DNA from: an uncultured bacterium
GTDB lineage: Bacteria > Cyanobacteriota > Vampirovibrionia > Gastranaerophilales > Gastranaerophilaceae
Length of the DNA stretch: 55,856 nucleotides
Reading direction: 5' to 3'
Assembly (NCBI GenBank): GCA_949286885.1
Contig: CASEEG010000079.1
Span: 1-55,856, forward strand
The notes under the pieces are model-generated. The model saw only the letters and a list, made by a program, of their open reading frames with translations, had not been told where the DNA came from and did no database searches. A program made the translations under genes and the position numbers. Numbering within the stretch: position 1 is the first letter of the stretch; each line of letters opens with the position of its first letter. Of the stretch, positions 16,034 through 24,000 are shown piece by piece.

Positions 16034-17839
16034 ATGAAAGTATTAATGTTGTTTCCGCCACAATGGACTCCTGTAAGTCCCCATTTTGCTCTTGCTTCAC
16101 TTTCTTCGCAACTAAAAAATGCGGGGTATGATACCTGTGTTTTGGATTTAAATATAGATTTTTATAATGAAATTTTGAACAAGAAAAATATTCTTGATGC
16201 CGCAAAAAAAGCGATTTTGCAACAGGATGATGTGTTAAAGAGAATTTCTGTGTACCACAAACCCGAAGCTGATTTTTCTGATTATCCATTTAATATACAA
16301 AATTTATTGGTTAAATATTCTCAAGTTAAAGATTTTATTTTAAAAAACAGCGATAAAATAATTTCTATAGCTGACTTTGCTGAAAATGCAATTAGTGCAA
16401 TAAAAGACAAACAGGTCTTTTATAAGCCCGAAATTCTTGTCAAATCCATGAGTATTATAGACGAGGCACTAAACATTCTTTCTTTACCGTATTACCCTTC
16501 AAAATTTAGTCTTGACAGTTATTCAAATCCTCTTTTTAAGTTTGATTATGAAACAATTAAATACTATGTCTTTGATAGAGATACAAATATGTTCATAGAC
16601 TACTTTAAGTCTAAATTACACTATATCAAGGAAATAGGTGCAAAATACGTCGGAATTTCAATTAATTCGTCCAGTCAAATTATTCCGGGACTAACACTTG
16701 CAAATATGCTTAAAAATGAGCTTGATGCCCACATAAATATCGGTGGTAATTTCTTCGGCAGAGTTGTCGATGCCCTTGTTGGCAAACAAGAGTTTTTTGA
16801 ATTGTTTTGCGATACCATGCTCGTCGAGGAAGGTGAGCTGCCCGTTGTTGAGCTTGCAGAGTATATTGACGGTAAATTGCAAATCGATGAAGTTTCTAAT
16901 CTGATTTATATTAAAAACGGCTCTGTGTCTGTTAATAATAAAAAAACACCATTGAAGTTAAATGAGATGGCAAGCATTTCACTTGATGGATACGATTTTG
17001 ATAAATATTTTACACCGGAAATTATTCTTCCATATCAAACGTCAAGAGGTTGTTATTGGGGTAAATGCAGCTTTTGCGATCAAGGTTTCGGTCAGAATTA
17101 TAATGTTAAAGAACCTCAAAAAGTTGTGAATGATTTTAAAGAAATTAAGCAAAAATACGGTATAGACAAATTTGAATTTATAGATGAGTCTGTTGCTCCA
17201 GTTTATCTGAAAGAGTTGTCTGAAATTTTGGAGAAAGAAAAAGTTAAAGTGAATTATTTTATTGATGCACGCCTTGAGACCGCTTTTAATTCAGAAATTT
17301 TTTCTCTTGCTGCAAAAAATGGTTTAAAAATGATTTTATGGGGCCTTGAGTCCGGTTCTAGAAAAATTATGAAACTCATAAATAAAGGCATTGATATAGA
17401 CAGAAGGCTTGAAATTCTTAAAAATTCTGCTGACGCAGGTATTTGGAACTTTGCATTTATATTTTTTGGTTTTCCCGCCGAAACAAAAGAAGATGCCTAC
17501 ATGACAATAGAGTTGCTTGTCAAAAATAAAAAAATAATACATTCCTATGGCAGAAGCGTTTTTACAATGGGAAAACACACTTTGCTGCGTGAGAAACCTT
17601 CAGAATACGGTATTACAAAAGTTTATCCTGCTGCTGAGGAGTTTATGCCAAGTTATGTATTTGAATCGTCCGGAATGAGTAAGCAAGAGCTTTCTGATAT
17701 TTTAAAATTATGCACAAATACTTGCATGATGGCTTACAAAAATCCTTTATGGATGTACTTAAGATACCGCGAATATTTGTTCTTATATTTGACAAAATTT
17801 TCGCCGGATTATATTTCGAATTATCAATTAAAATTATAA
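16034..17839 (+). CDS. B12-binding-domain radical SAM protein
   Basis: This is a 601-residue protein. Residues ~1-45 ('MLFPPQWTPVSPHFALASLSSQL') and ~200-290 fit the Rossmann-like B12-binding region of class B radical SAM enzymes ('GAKYVGISINSSSQIIPG', 'HINIGGNFFGR'). The radical SAM core begins near residue 333 with 'SRGCYWGKCSFCDQGFG', whose cysteines are C340, C345 and C348. That is CX4CX2C rather than the usual CX3CX2C, a spacing found in some members of this group. 'DEFKFIDES'-like and 'LWGLESGSRKIMKLINKG' motifs follow. Members do methylation, rearrangement or RiPP chemistry; the substrate is unknown. The small helical ORF downstream is only 9 nt away and probably co-transcribed. Confidence 0.85.
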   Translation: MKVLMLFPPQWTPVSPHFALASLSSQLKNAGYDTCVLDLNIDFYNEILNKKNILDAAKKAILQQDDVLKRISVYHKPEADFSDYPFNIQNLLVKYSQVKDFILKNSDKIISIADFAENAISAIKDKQVFYKPEILVKSMSIIDEALNILSLPYYPSKFSLDSYSNPLFKFDYETIKYYVFDRDTNMFIDYFKSKLHYIKEIGAKYVGISINSSSQIIPGLTLANMLKNELDAHINIGGNFFGRVVDALVGKQEFFELFCDTMLVEEGELPVVELAEYIDGKLQIDEVSNLIYIKNGSVSVNNKKTPLKLNEMASISLDGYDFDKYFTPEIILPYQTSRGCYWGKCSFCDQGFGQNYNVKEPQKVVNDFKEIKQKYGIDKFEFIDESVAPVYLKELSEILEKEKVKVNYFIDARLETAFNSEIFSLAAKNGLKMILWGLESGSRKIMKLINKGIDIDRRLEILKNSADAGIWNFAFIFFGFPAETKEDAYMTIELLVKNKKIIHSYGRSVFTMGKHTLLREKPSEYGITKVYPAAEEFMPSYVFESSGMSKQELSDILKLCTNTCMMAYKNPLWMYLRYREYLFLYLTKFSPDYISNYQLKL

Positions 17840-17848
17840 GGAGAGTGT

Positions 17849-18175
17849 ATGTTTAATGATGATTTTGATACTAATGAAGATAGAACTCTTCAAATTGCAA
17901 AAGAAAGAGAACTCATCAAGGAGAAAATGAAAGATAAGCTCGATAAGCTTGGCTTTAATGATACGGAAATTAATAGTGTGATACAGATAATAGATATTAC
18001 CGAAGCTAAAATTTCTACTCTGAAATCCAGTTTAATTGGTACAAATATTAATAATGACGATCCAACTCCTATTATGGCGCATGTTATAAGCCAAATTAAA
18101 CAATTACAGATTGATATGGCTGAAGACATTAAAAAACGGGTAGATGAGATTCTGACTTACAAAAAAAATAAATAG
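17849..18175 (+). CDS. Small helical protein of unknown function
   Basis: The 108-residue, charged protein is predicted to be almost wholly helical ('ERELIKEKMKDKLDKLGF', 'QIKQLQIDMAEDIKKRVDEIL') with a middle linker containing 'NINNDDPTP'. It has no signal peptide, membrane segment or recognised domain. AAGGAG stands 5-6 nt before the ATG. It lies 9 nt after the radical SAM gene, so it may be a partner of that enzyme, but nothing in its sequence resembles a RiPP precursor (no Cys/Thr/Ser-rich core) or a peptide-recognition domain. Its function cannot be stated. Confidence 0.65.
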   Translation: MFNDDFDTNEDRTLQIAKERELIKEKMKDKLDKLGFNDTEINSVIQIIDITEAKISTLKSSLIGTNINNDDPTPIMAHVISQIKQLQIDMAEDIKKRVDEILTYKKNK

Positions 18176-18200
18176 TTGTTATTTGTACAGGAATCACTTT

Positions 18201-19469
18201 ATGAGAGTTGAAGAATTATTAGAGGCATTTATATGCGATAAAGATTTACAAAAATTGGAGAAAGATTTTGGTAAATTTAATATTTTTGACTGTTTAAAGT
18301 TAGTAAGGCATGAGATAAGACATTCAAATTTTTTGGCTTGGCTATTAGATCCAAATGAAACACACGGATTGAATGATTTCTTTTTAAAAGAATTTTTAAA
18401 ACAAATTTTAATTACCAAAAAGAATGAAGTTAGAGAAATTCAAAAATGTAATCCGTTTACTTTTAACAAGATTATAGATACTAATGATTCATACACTACT
18501 TCATATTCGCCCCCTTCTATTTTTGAGATAGATTATTGGGATATGTCAGATGTTGTTGTTTATCGTGAATTTGAGAATATTGACTTGCTTTTGGTAGATG
18601 AAGTAAATAAATTTGTGTTAGTTATTGAGAATAAAGTGGACATATCACAACATGACAATCAACTAGCTCGTTATCGCGAATATGTAGACAGTCAATATCC
18701 AAGTAATGAATATAAAAAATTGTTCTTGTATTTAAAACCAAATAGCGAAAATGTTGAGTTGCCCTATATTTACATAAGTTATGATATTGTAAGAAATGCA
18801 CTTGAAAAATTGCTGTCTGTAAAATCTGATAAAATCAGTATTGATATATCTACTATAATCAAACATTATAAATATATTATAGAGAGGGATTTTATGAATC
18901 AAGCCGAGTTAAGTAAAATTTGCGTAAAATTGTATAATAAACACAAAGAAGCAATTGATCTTATTAATAGATACAGCAACCCGCAAAAAGAAATCTATTA
19001 CATACTTAAGGAAGTTTTGGATGAAAATACGGTCTTTTGGAACAGAAAATATACCGAGTCTCTTTCTATGGTTTTATGTATTCCTGAAGGCATAAAAGAT
19101 TTAGATAAAATAAGACTTTCAAATTGGCAAGAAAATGACAATATATTTGCTTGTCTAAATTTTGTTAATTTTAGAAATAAAAATGAAAATAGCTTGTGGG
19201 TAGAGATACTTATTGCGCCTACGATAGGAGAGCAAGGCAATAATATAAAAGAACTAGTTATAAGTCATCTTGAAAATAATTCTATTAAAATGATAAGAAA
19301 AGACAAGAAAGGCTGGGTTTGGTCTGAACCGAGATATTTGTTGACAATTAGAGAATATTGCGATAATGAAAAAAGAGAAGATTTAAAAAATATAATTAAG
19401 AAAAAACTTTATGAAGATTACGGGGATTTTATTAAAGAGTTTGTGTATGCAATAAATTCTGTAATGTAG
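18201..19469 (+). CDS. PD-(D/E)XK nuclease superfamily protein
   Basis: This 422-residue protein has an N-terminal 'RHSNFLAWLLDPNETHGLNDFFLKEFL' block and then the nuclease core 'NIDLLLVDEVNKFVLVIENK' (Asp ... E-x-K), followed by 'QLARYREYV'. Together these match the PD-(D/E)XK family often annotated as PDDEXK_4. Such proteins are usually stand-alone and lie in variable or defence-rich regions; a DNA-cleaving role is inferred from the fold. The rest of the protein is helical with no second domain recognised. The longest frame begins at a TTG (18183), but the ATG at 18201 is better placed relative to AGGA at 18189. It is followed by tRNA-Asn and tandem repeats, a typical site of genome turnover. 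Confidence 0.75.
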   Translation: MRVEELLEAFICDKDLQKLEKDFGKFNIFDCLKLVRHEIRHSNFLAWLLDPNETHGLNDFFLKEFLKQILITKKNEVREIQKCNPFTFNKIIDTNDSYTTSYSPPSIFEIDYWDMSDVVVYREFENIDLLLVDEVNKFVLVIENKVDISQHDNQLARYREYVDSQYPSNEYKKLFLYLKPNSENVELPYIYISYDIVRNALEKLLSVKSDKISIDISTIIKHYKYIIERDFMNQAELSKICVKLYNKHKEAIDLINRYSNPQKEIYYILKEVLDENTVFWNRKYTESLSMVLCIPEGIKDLDKIRLSNWQENDNIFACLNFVNFRNKNENSLWVEILIAPTIGEQGNNIKELVISHLENNSIKMIRKDKKGWVWSEPRYLLTIREYCDNEKREDLKNIIKKKLYEDYGDFIKEFVYAINSVM

Positions 19470-19526
19470 AAAGAAAGGCATTATAAAAGGGTTTGAAGCT
19501 AATTTAGAGCCTAAACACAGAAAAAA

Positions 19527-19598
19527 CTCCCCAGGTTGGACTCGAACCAACAACCTACCGGTTAACAGCCGGTTGCTCCGCCATTGAGCTACTGAGGA
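19527..19598 (-). tRNA. tRNA-Asn (GTT)
   Basis: Read on the minus strand, this 72-nt sequence folds as a standard tRNA: acceptor TCCTCAG/CTGGGGA with one G-T pair, D-arm GCTC-GAGC, anticodon arm with loop CTGTTAA (anticodon GTT) and a T-arm with GGTTCGAGTCC. The discriminator is G. CCA is not encoded; a run of T follows as a possible terminator. It converges on the nuclease gene. Confidence 0.96.
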
Positions 19599-19638
19599 TT
19601 ATTTCAGTTAATTATTCAATTGTCAATCGCTCAATGGC
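19580..19638. repeat. 10-bp inverted repeat between the tRNA-Asn D-arm and its promoter
   Basis: GCCATTGAGC (19580-19589, inside the tRNA D-arm) is matched by its reverse complement GCTCAATGGC at 19629-19638, whose first six bases form the -35 box. The tandem copy repeats the second arm at 19723-19732. Confidence 0.7.
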
Positions 19639-19787
19639 TCCGCAAGCTCCTTTTTACCATTCGGCGGTGCTTTCGCACGGCGCTACTGAGGATTATTTCA
19701 GTTAATTATTCAATTGTCAATCGCTCAATGGCTCCGCAAGCTCCTTTTTGCCATTCGGCGGTGCTTTCGCACGGCGCTACTGAGGAT
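19588..19787. repeat. 94-bp tandem repeat carrying the tRNA-Asn promoter and 5' end (2 full copies plus 12 bp)
   Basis: Copies at 19588-19681 and 19682-19775 differ at one base (a19656 versus g19750). A third start at 19776-19787 stops after 12 bp. On the minus strand each unit reads: promoter, the first 11 nt of tRNA-Asn (TCCTCAGTAGC), a GTGC-GAAA-GCAC tetraloop hairpin, an A-rich AAGGAG stretch, then the next promoter. The short frames through it are not credible genes. Confidence 0.9.
19606..19634 (-). promoter_or_regulatory. tRNA-Asn promoter
   Basis: On the minus strand the layout is TTGAGC (19629-19634), a 17-nt spacer, TTAACT (19606-19611), then 7 nt to the first tRNA base. The spacer GATTGACAATTGAATAA matches that of the tRNA-Leu promoter at 15 of 17 positions with identical geometry. 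A second copy of the promoter sits 94 bp upstream at 19700-19728. Confidence 0.6.
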
Positions 19788-19829
19788 ATCTATCTTCCGA
19801 CATTTTTTATTATATCAACAAAATTTTTT

Positions 19830-19859
19830 TTGGCAAGTTGATTTTTGTGGTAATATAAT
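19830..19859 (+). promoter_or_regulatory. Promoter of the GT2 gene (leaderless candidate)
   Basis: TTGGCA (19830-19835), 18-nt spacer, perfect TATAAT (19854-19859), then only four bases to the ATG at 19864. No Shine-Dalgarno is present. Confidence 0.65.
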
Positions 19860-19863
19860 TCAC

Positions 19864-20748
19864 ATGAGATTTTCATTTATTTGTGCAAGCTACAATTACG
19901 CTGATTACATTGGAGATACTATTCAAAGTGTTATCAATCAAGATGTTGACGACTGGGAATTTATTGTATTTGATGACGGGTCTTCAGATAATTCTGTAGA
20001 GTTAATTAAAAAGTATTGCGAAAAAGATTCGCGTGTAAAGTTGTTTACACATGAAAATAATCAAAATAAAGGTCTCGTAAGTACTTTAAGGGCTGCTTGT
20101 GCTCTTGCGGACGGAGATTGGATTGTCTTTGTTGAGAGTGACGATATTTTAAAACCGAATTATCTCAGCGAGAAAATAAATGCTCTAAATTCCTGTCCTG
20201 AGGCTAAGTTAATATTTTCTGGGGTCGATATACTTAGCTCAAAAGAAGTTCAAGAAAATTATGTTAATATTTTCAATAAGCGAGATGAATGTATTAAAAA
20301 CGATTTTAATATCTCGGTTTTAATTCGAGAGAATATAATCCCCACATTTTCTTGTGTCATGATTAAAAAAGATTTGTTTATGTCCCTTAATTTTGATTCA
20401 CCAATTTCTCAAAATATTGATTGGTGGTTATGGGCGCAAGTATTGTCAAATCACAAAGTATTATATGTAAATAAAAACTTATCTGTTTGGAGAAGACATG
20501 AAAATAGTTATATCACGAGCATAGATACTCAAAAAATGTATAATTTTTCGCATTTAATTTTTAGTATTGTTTTTAAATCAAAATTCAAAATTCTGCCCAA
20601 GATATTACTAGAAACGTACCTATTTTTTAATTCTCGTTTAATGCTAAAATTTTTCGGTACTCCGTCAAAAGTAATTCGCAGCTTTTGTTTAAACATTTTA
20701 TATAAACTCAATGATGTAAAAGCAGATTTATTTTATTATTCTGTTTGA
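19864..20748 (+). CDS. Family 2 glycosyltransferase
   Basis: The 294-residue protein has a GT-A fold of family GT2: an N-terminal 'FSFICASYNYADYIGDTIQSV', 'WEFIVFDDGSSDNS' with the donor-binding Asp residues, 'ALADGDWIVFVESDD' (the DxD-like metal site) and 'SQNIDWWLWAQVLSNHK' with a downstream 'WRRHENS'. It would transfer a sugar to a surface glycan or lipid carrier. The open frame runs back to 19714 through the tandem repeat, but the homologous part begins at the ATG at 19864, where a promoter with -10 four bases upstream also points. It is a single gene, followed by the YtxH genes with their own ribosome binding site. Confidence 0.88.
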   Translation: MRFSFICASYNYADYIGDTIQSVINQDVDDWEFIVFDDGSSDNSVELIKKYCEKDSRVKLFTHENNQNKGLVSTLRAACALADGDWIVFVESDDILKPNYLSEKINALNSCPEAKLIFSGVDILSSKEVQENYVNIFNKRDECIKNDFNISVLIRENIIPTFSCVMIKKDLFMSLNFDSPISQNIDWWLWAQVLSNHKVLYVNKNLSVWRRHENSYITSIDTQKMYNFSHLIFSIVFKSKFKILPKILLETYLFFNSRLMLKFFGTPSKVIRSFCLNILYKLNDVKADLFYYSV

Positions 20749-20808
20749 AATTTATATATTTTCTTAAATAATTCTTCGCTGGGGGTTTTAACATCTCTTA
20801 AAAAATGT

Positions 20809-20814
20809 TATAAT
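20809..20814 (+). promoter_or_regulatory. Probable -10 box for the YtxH cluster
   Basis: TATAAT lies 30 nt before the first YtxH start codon, with a weak TTTTAA 17 nt upstream at 20786-20791. Confidence 0.35.
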
Positions 20815-20843
20815 TTATCTATTCTTAGTTAAGGAGTTTTACT

Positions 20844-21152
20844 ATGTGTAAGAAAGACAGCTCAATCGGTTTTGCCCTTGGTATTTTAGCAGGCGTAGTG
20901 GGTGGCATTGCGGCAGGTATACTTTTGGCGCCTAAATCCGGTGAAGACTCAAGACGTGAGCTTAAAGAAGCTTATGTGGATTTAATGCAAAAATATTCAC
21001 CTGAAATTACCCAAGCTAAAAAGCAGGCTATGGATATGATAAAAAGTTCAAAAGAAAAGATAGAAGATTCATATAAAAAGTTTAATGATAATCTAAAAGC
21101 TCAAAAGTTGGCACACGCAAAAAATTGCGAAATAGATGTCTACGAAATATAG
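20844..21152 (+). CDS. YtxH-domain protein (first of two)
   Basis: This 102-residue protein has one N-terminal glycine-rich membrane segment ('IGFALGILAGVVGGIAAGILLAPKSGEDSR'-type pattern at residues ~7-36; the final 'LLAPKSG' is the YtxH signature) and a charged helical tail of ~65 residues. YtxH proteins are small membrane-linked proteins often induced by general stress in Bacillus; their biochemical role is not settled. AAGGAG precedes the ATG. It heads a three-gene run with a DUF948-like gene and a second YtxH gene, an arrangement also seen in Firmicutes, so the products probably act together at the membrane. Confidence 0.85.
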   Translation: MCKKDSSIGFALGILAGVVGGIAAGILLAPKSGEDSRRELKEAYVDLMQKYSPEITQAKKQAMDMIKSSKEKIEDSYKKFNDNLKAQKLAHAKNCEIDVYEI

Positions 21153-21166
21153 GAAGGTACATTGTA

Positions 21167-21523
21167 ATGAATCCAGTTAGTGTTGCTCTTATCTCTCTTT
21201 TGCTTGTGACAACCTTGGTGGTACTGGTTTTAGGCATACTTTTTGCCAAATTGATAGTTAATTTAACAGTACTATCTAAAAATGTTGATTCAATTGCACG
21301 TAGTGTGAAAAGTGAAGTTCAGCCGACTCTTAAAGAACTAAGGGAAGCGGCTCAGTCAATTAATTCTATTGCCAATAATGCAGATACTCAGTTTTCTGGT
21401 CTGCAAAATACCTTGAAAAGTGTGGTCGGTGCCTCAAGTTTGGTTGGTTGTAAAATGAAAGGTTTATTTGACGGGCTTATTAAAGGTCTTAGTTTTGGTA
21501 TTAATTTGTTTAACAAAAAGTAA
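21167..21523 (+). CDS. DUF948-like single-pass membrane protein
   Basis: The 118-residue protein begins with a strong membrane segment at residues ~5-32 ('ALISLLLVTTLVVLVLGILF') and continues as a long heptad-like helix ('LSKNVDSIARSVKSEVQPTL', 'AAQSINSIANNADTQF'), as in DUF948 / YoxC-type proteins. The frame is open from 21125, but the ATG at 21167 follows AGGAAGG and starts just before the membrane segment. The middle position between two YtxH genes supports a joint role. It ends in 'GLSFGINLFNKK', with no enzymatic motif. Confidence 0.75.
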   Translation: MNPVSVALISLLLVTTLVVLVLGILFAKLIVNLTVLSKNVDSIARSVKSEVQPTLKELREAAQSINSIANNADTQFSGLQNTLKSVVGASSLVGCKMKGLFDGLIKGLSFGINLFNKK

Positions 21524-21539
21524 AGAAAGGAATTATATT

Positions 21540-21803
21540 ATGTCGACAGGTAAATTTGTAGCAGGTTTTATTGTTGGTGGTGTCGTGGGTGCTGTTATTG
21601 GTGTTCTGCTTGCTCCTCAGTCAGGTGAAGATACCCGTGATATGATTAGCCAAAGTACAAAAGAAGCGTATGGCAAAGTTTCCGATGCAGCTAAAGAAAT
21701 TCAGCAAAAGGCTGAGTCTGTTGTAGATGAAGTTCAAAAAAAAGGCGAAGAAATTATTGATAAAATCCAAGATATGATAAATAAACAGAAAAAAGACGCT
21801 TAG
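21540..21803 (+). CDS. YtxH-domain protein (second of two)
   Basis: This 87-residue protein repeats the design of the first YtxH gene: 'GKFVAGFIVGGVVGAVIGV' as a glycine-rich membrane helix, the signature 'LLAPQSGEDTRD', and a charged coiled-coil tail ('KEIQQKAESVVDEVQKKGEEI'). AAAGGA lies before the ATG at 21540. The frame also runs back to 21468, but that would overlap the DUF948-like gene by 56 nt. It ends the three-gene cluster, 31 nt before the lipoamide dehydrogenase gene. Confidence 0.85.
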   Translation: MSTGKFVAGFIVGGVVGAVIGVLLAPQSGEDTRDMISQSTKEAYGKVSDAAKEIQQKAESVVDEVQKKGEEIIDKIQDMINKQKKDA

Positions 21804-21834
21804 TTTTTTATTGCTTTTGTGTTAGTATTTTGTA

Positions 21835-23130
21835 ATGAAATATGATGTAGCTATAATAGGACTCGGCCCGGCAGGAATTGAATTTGCAAAGTGTGCACTT
21901 AAGCAAAATTTGTCAGTTATTGCTTTTGAAAAATCTTTCGTTGGTGGTACTTGTTTAAATCTAGGGTGTATCCCTACGAAAACAATGCTAAGTTCAGCGG
22001 AAGATTTTTGTAAATCGAGTTTTATTAAAAACCAATCTTTAAACGTTGTAAACTCGCAACATTATTCTGAATTTTGTAAAAAAAGAGACTCAGTTGTACA
22101 AAAGCTTAATAATGCAGTCGAAAATGACTTAAAAAAACGCGGGCTAGTCATCATAAAAGCTAAAGCATGTTTAAGTATTGATTCTCGGGTTGCAGGTGTT
22201 GTCGCAAATGATACCCAATATTGCGCATCCAACGTAATTGTTGCAAGCGGTTCAGTTCCCATGGACACTGATTTGAAATTTAATTCTAACACAATATTAA
22301 GTTCTGATGATTTGCTTTCACTATCCCAACTGCCAAAGAATATTCTAATTGTCGGATCAGGCGCCATTGGTATTGAATGGGCAAGAATATTAAATTCGTT
22401 AGGGGTAAAAGTCACAATTGTTGAAAAAGCTCCAAGTCTTGCTCCTTCATGCGACAAAGATATCAGTTCACGTATTGAAAGGATGTTTAAAGTTTCAAAG
22501 ATTATGTATTACAAAGGCGTTACAGTTGTTGACTATAACGACAGTATTGCCTTTCTTTCAAACGGTGAGCAGGTTGCATGCGATAAAATTCTCATTGCGG
22601 TTGGAAGAAAAAAGATTATACCAAAGTTGGTTTCTGATTTTCCTCTTGAAGTATACCAAGACTGTACTTCAAATGTGCCTAATCTTTATTTTATAGGTGA
22701 TATAAATAATAAAAAAATGTTGGCTCATGCTGCCAGTTTTCAGGCAAAAGCTCTTTTTGACAAAATCTTTAACGGAAAAGAATTTTATATGCCGGAAATA
22801 CCTTCAGTAATTTATGGCACTCCTGAAATTGCTTCGATTGGGCTAAACGAGCAGGATATAGCTGATTTAAAAGACTATAAAATATATAAGCTGCCAGTAG
22901 CGTCACTTCCCAAAGCGTGGTGTGACGGCGAAATAGATGGCTTTATAAAAATTATTACCAAAGATGATTTTATTGTTGGCGCTCATATAGTTTGCAAAGA
23001 GGCTTCTGCAATGATAAGCCAGCTTGCGATTGCTTTGAGGTATGGCATTACTGTAGAACAACTTAAAAATGTTATTTTTCCACACCCTACATATTCTGAA
23101 GGTATTATTGAGGCTTTAAATTATGGATAA
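21835..23130 (+). CDS. lpd: Dihydrolipoyl dehydrogenase-like flavoprotein disulfide reductase
   Basis: This 431-residue protein has the FAD site 'DVAIIGLGPAGIEFA', the redox-active pair in 'GGTCLNLGCIPTK' (CX4C), an NAD site 'NILIVGSGAIGIEWARIL', the second FAD motif 'NLYFIGDINNKKMLAHAA', and the dimer-interface His-x4-Glu 'HPTYSEGIIE'. All fit dihydrolipoyl dehydrogenase. It is about 30 residues shorter than typical, mainly in the middle domain. It reoxidises dihydrolipoamide bound to 2-oxoacid dehydrogenase or glycine cleavage complexes. It overlaps the lipoyl synthase gene by 8 nt, which strengthens the call, since both deal with lipoate. No E1/E2 or gcv genes are in the window. Confidence 0.88.
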   Translation: MKYDVAIIGLGPAGIEFAKCALKQNLSVIAFEKSFVGGTCLNLGCIPTKTMLSSAEDFCKSSFIKNQSLNVVNSQHYSEFCKKRDSVVQKLNNAVENDLKKRGLVIIKAKACLSIDSRVAGVVANDTQYCASNVIVASGSVPMDTDLKFNSNTILSSDDLLSLSQLPKNILIVGSGAIGIEWARILNSLGVKVTIVEKAPSLAPSCDKDISSRIERMFKVSKIMYYKGVTVVDYNDSIAFLSNGEQVACDKILIAVGRKKIIPKLVSDFPLEVYQDCTSNVPNLYFIGDINNKKMLAHAASFQAKALFDKIFNGKEFYMPEIPSVIYGTPEIASIGLNEQDIADLKDYKIYKLPVASLPKAWCDGEIDGFIKIITKDDFIVGAHIVCKEASAMISQLAIALRYGITVEQLKNVIFPHPTYSEGIIEALNYG

Positions 23131-23998
23131 ACTTAGACTGCCTGATTATTTAAAAAAACCAATTGCATTATTAGACAATCATGAAAACAAAAGAGTCAGA
23201 GATATCTTAAAAGAATTTAATCTTAATACTGTGTGTGATGGTGCAAGATGCCCTAACAAGTGTGAATGTTATTCAAATCTCACTGCGACTTTTCTTATTA
23301 TGGGAAAAACTTGCACAAGAAATTGTTCATTTTGTAACATTGAACAGTGCTGTCCGGATAATTTGGATGATGATGAACCAAAACATGTTGCATTGGCAAT
23401 TAAAAAACTCGGATTAAAATATGCAGTTATAACTTCCGTAACACGTGATGATTTGGATGATTACGGTTCTAATCATTTTTGTAAAACAATATTTCAAATT
23501 AGAAAGCATACACCTGATGTCAAAATCGAGATTTTAACGCCGGATTTTTGCGGTTCCTACGAGGCTTTAAATAATATAATAAAATACAAACCAGATGTTT
23601 TTAATCATAATATTGAGACTGTAGCAAGATTATATGGCGTTGCAAGACAAATGGCTGATTATAAAACTTCACTTGCTGTTTTAAAGTATATAAAGGTTAA
23701 TGCACCTGATATTTTAACAAAAACCGGCATTATGGTCGGTTTGGGAGAAAGTGAGGATGAAATTTACAGGACATTTTGTGATATTAAAAATGCGCAAGTC
23801 GACATCCTAACAGTTGGTCAATACATAGCCCCTTCCAAGAAACACTTGCCTGTTAGGAAATATTACACACAAGAAGACTTTAGCAGGCTAGAACAGCTGG
23901 CAAGAAAAGCAGGAATCGAATACCCGTTATGTGCTCCGCTTGTCAGAAGTTCATATCGAGCTGCTCAGACTTATGATGAGATTATGAGAAAAAAATAA
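23123..23998 (+). CDS. lipA: Lipoyl synthase
   Basis: The 291-residue radical SAM enzyme shows both iron-sulfur motifs of LipA: the auxiliary cluster CX4CX5C in 'CDGARCPNKCEC' and the SAM cluster CX3CX2C in 'CTRNCSFCNIE'. Typical blocks 'AVITSVTRDDLDDYGSNHF', 'IEILTPDF', 'VFNHNIETV', 'KTGIMVGLGE' and the C-terminal 'PLVRSSYRA' (RSSYxA) are all present. LipA inserts two sulfurs into octanoyl groups on protein lysines to make lipoyl groups. It starts within the end of lpd (8-nt overlap), so translation is probably coupled. No lipB/lipM gene is in the window. It converges on the MerR-type regulator with a gap of two bases. Confidence 0.95.
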   Translation: MDKLRLPDYLKKPIALLDNHENKRVRDILKEFNLNTVCDGARCPNKCECYSNLTATFLIMGKTCTRNCSFCNIEQCCPDNLDDDEPKHVALAIKKLGLKYAVITSVTRDDLDDYGSNHFCKTIFQIRKHTPDVKIEILTPDFCGSYEALNNIIKYKPDVFNHNIETVARLYGVARQMADYKTSLAVLKYIKVNAPDILTKTGIMVGLGESEDEIYRTFCDIKNAQVDILTVGQYIAPSKKHLPVRKYYTQEDFSRLEQLARKAGIEYPLCAPLVRSSYRAAQTYDEIMRKK

Positions 23999-24000
23999 TT

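Noticed and set aside
19588-19787. Tandem repeats considered as a CRISPR array
   Set aside because: The units are adjacent, 94 bp long and almost identical, with no unique spacers and no cas genes.
19620-19841. Open frames with repeated peptide ('MAPQAPFCHSAVLSHG') through the 94-bp repeat
   Set aside because: They are translations of the tandem repeat and tRNA-flanking DNA, with no ribosome binding site; the GT2 gene starts at 19864.
19527-19863. tRNA-Asn as an attachment site of an integrated element
   Set aside because: No integrase gene and no direct copy of the tRNA 3' end was found; the repeats copy the 5' end and promoter, which is not the usual att pattern.
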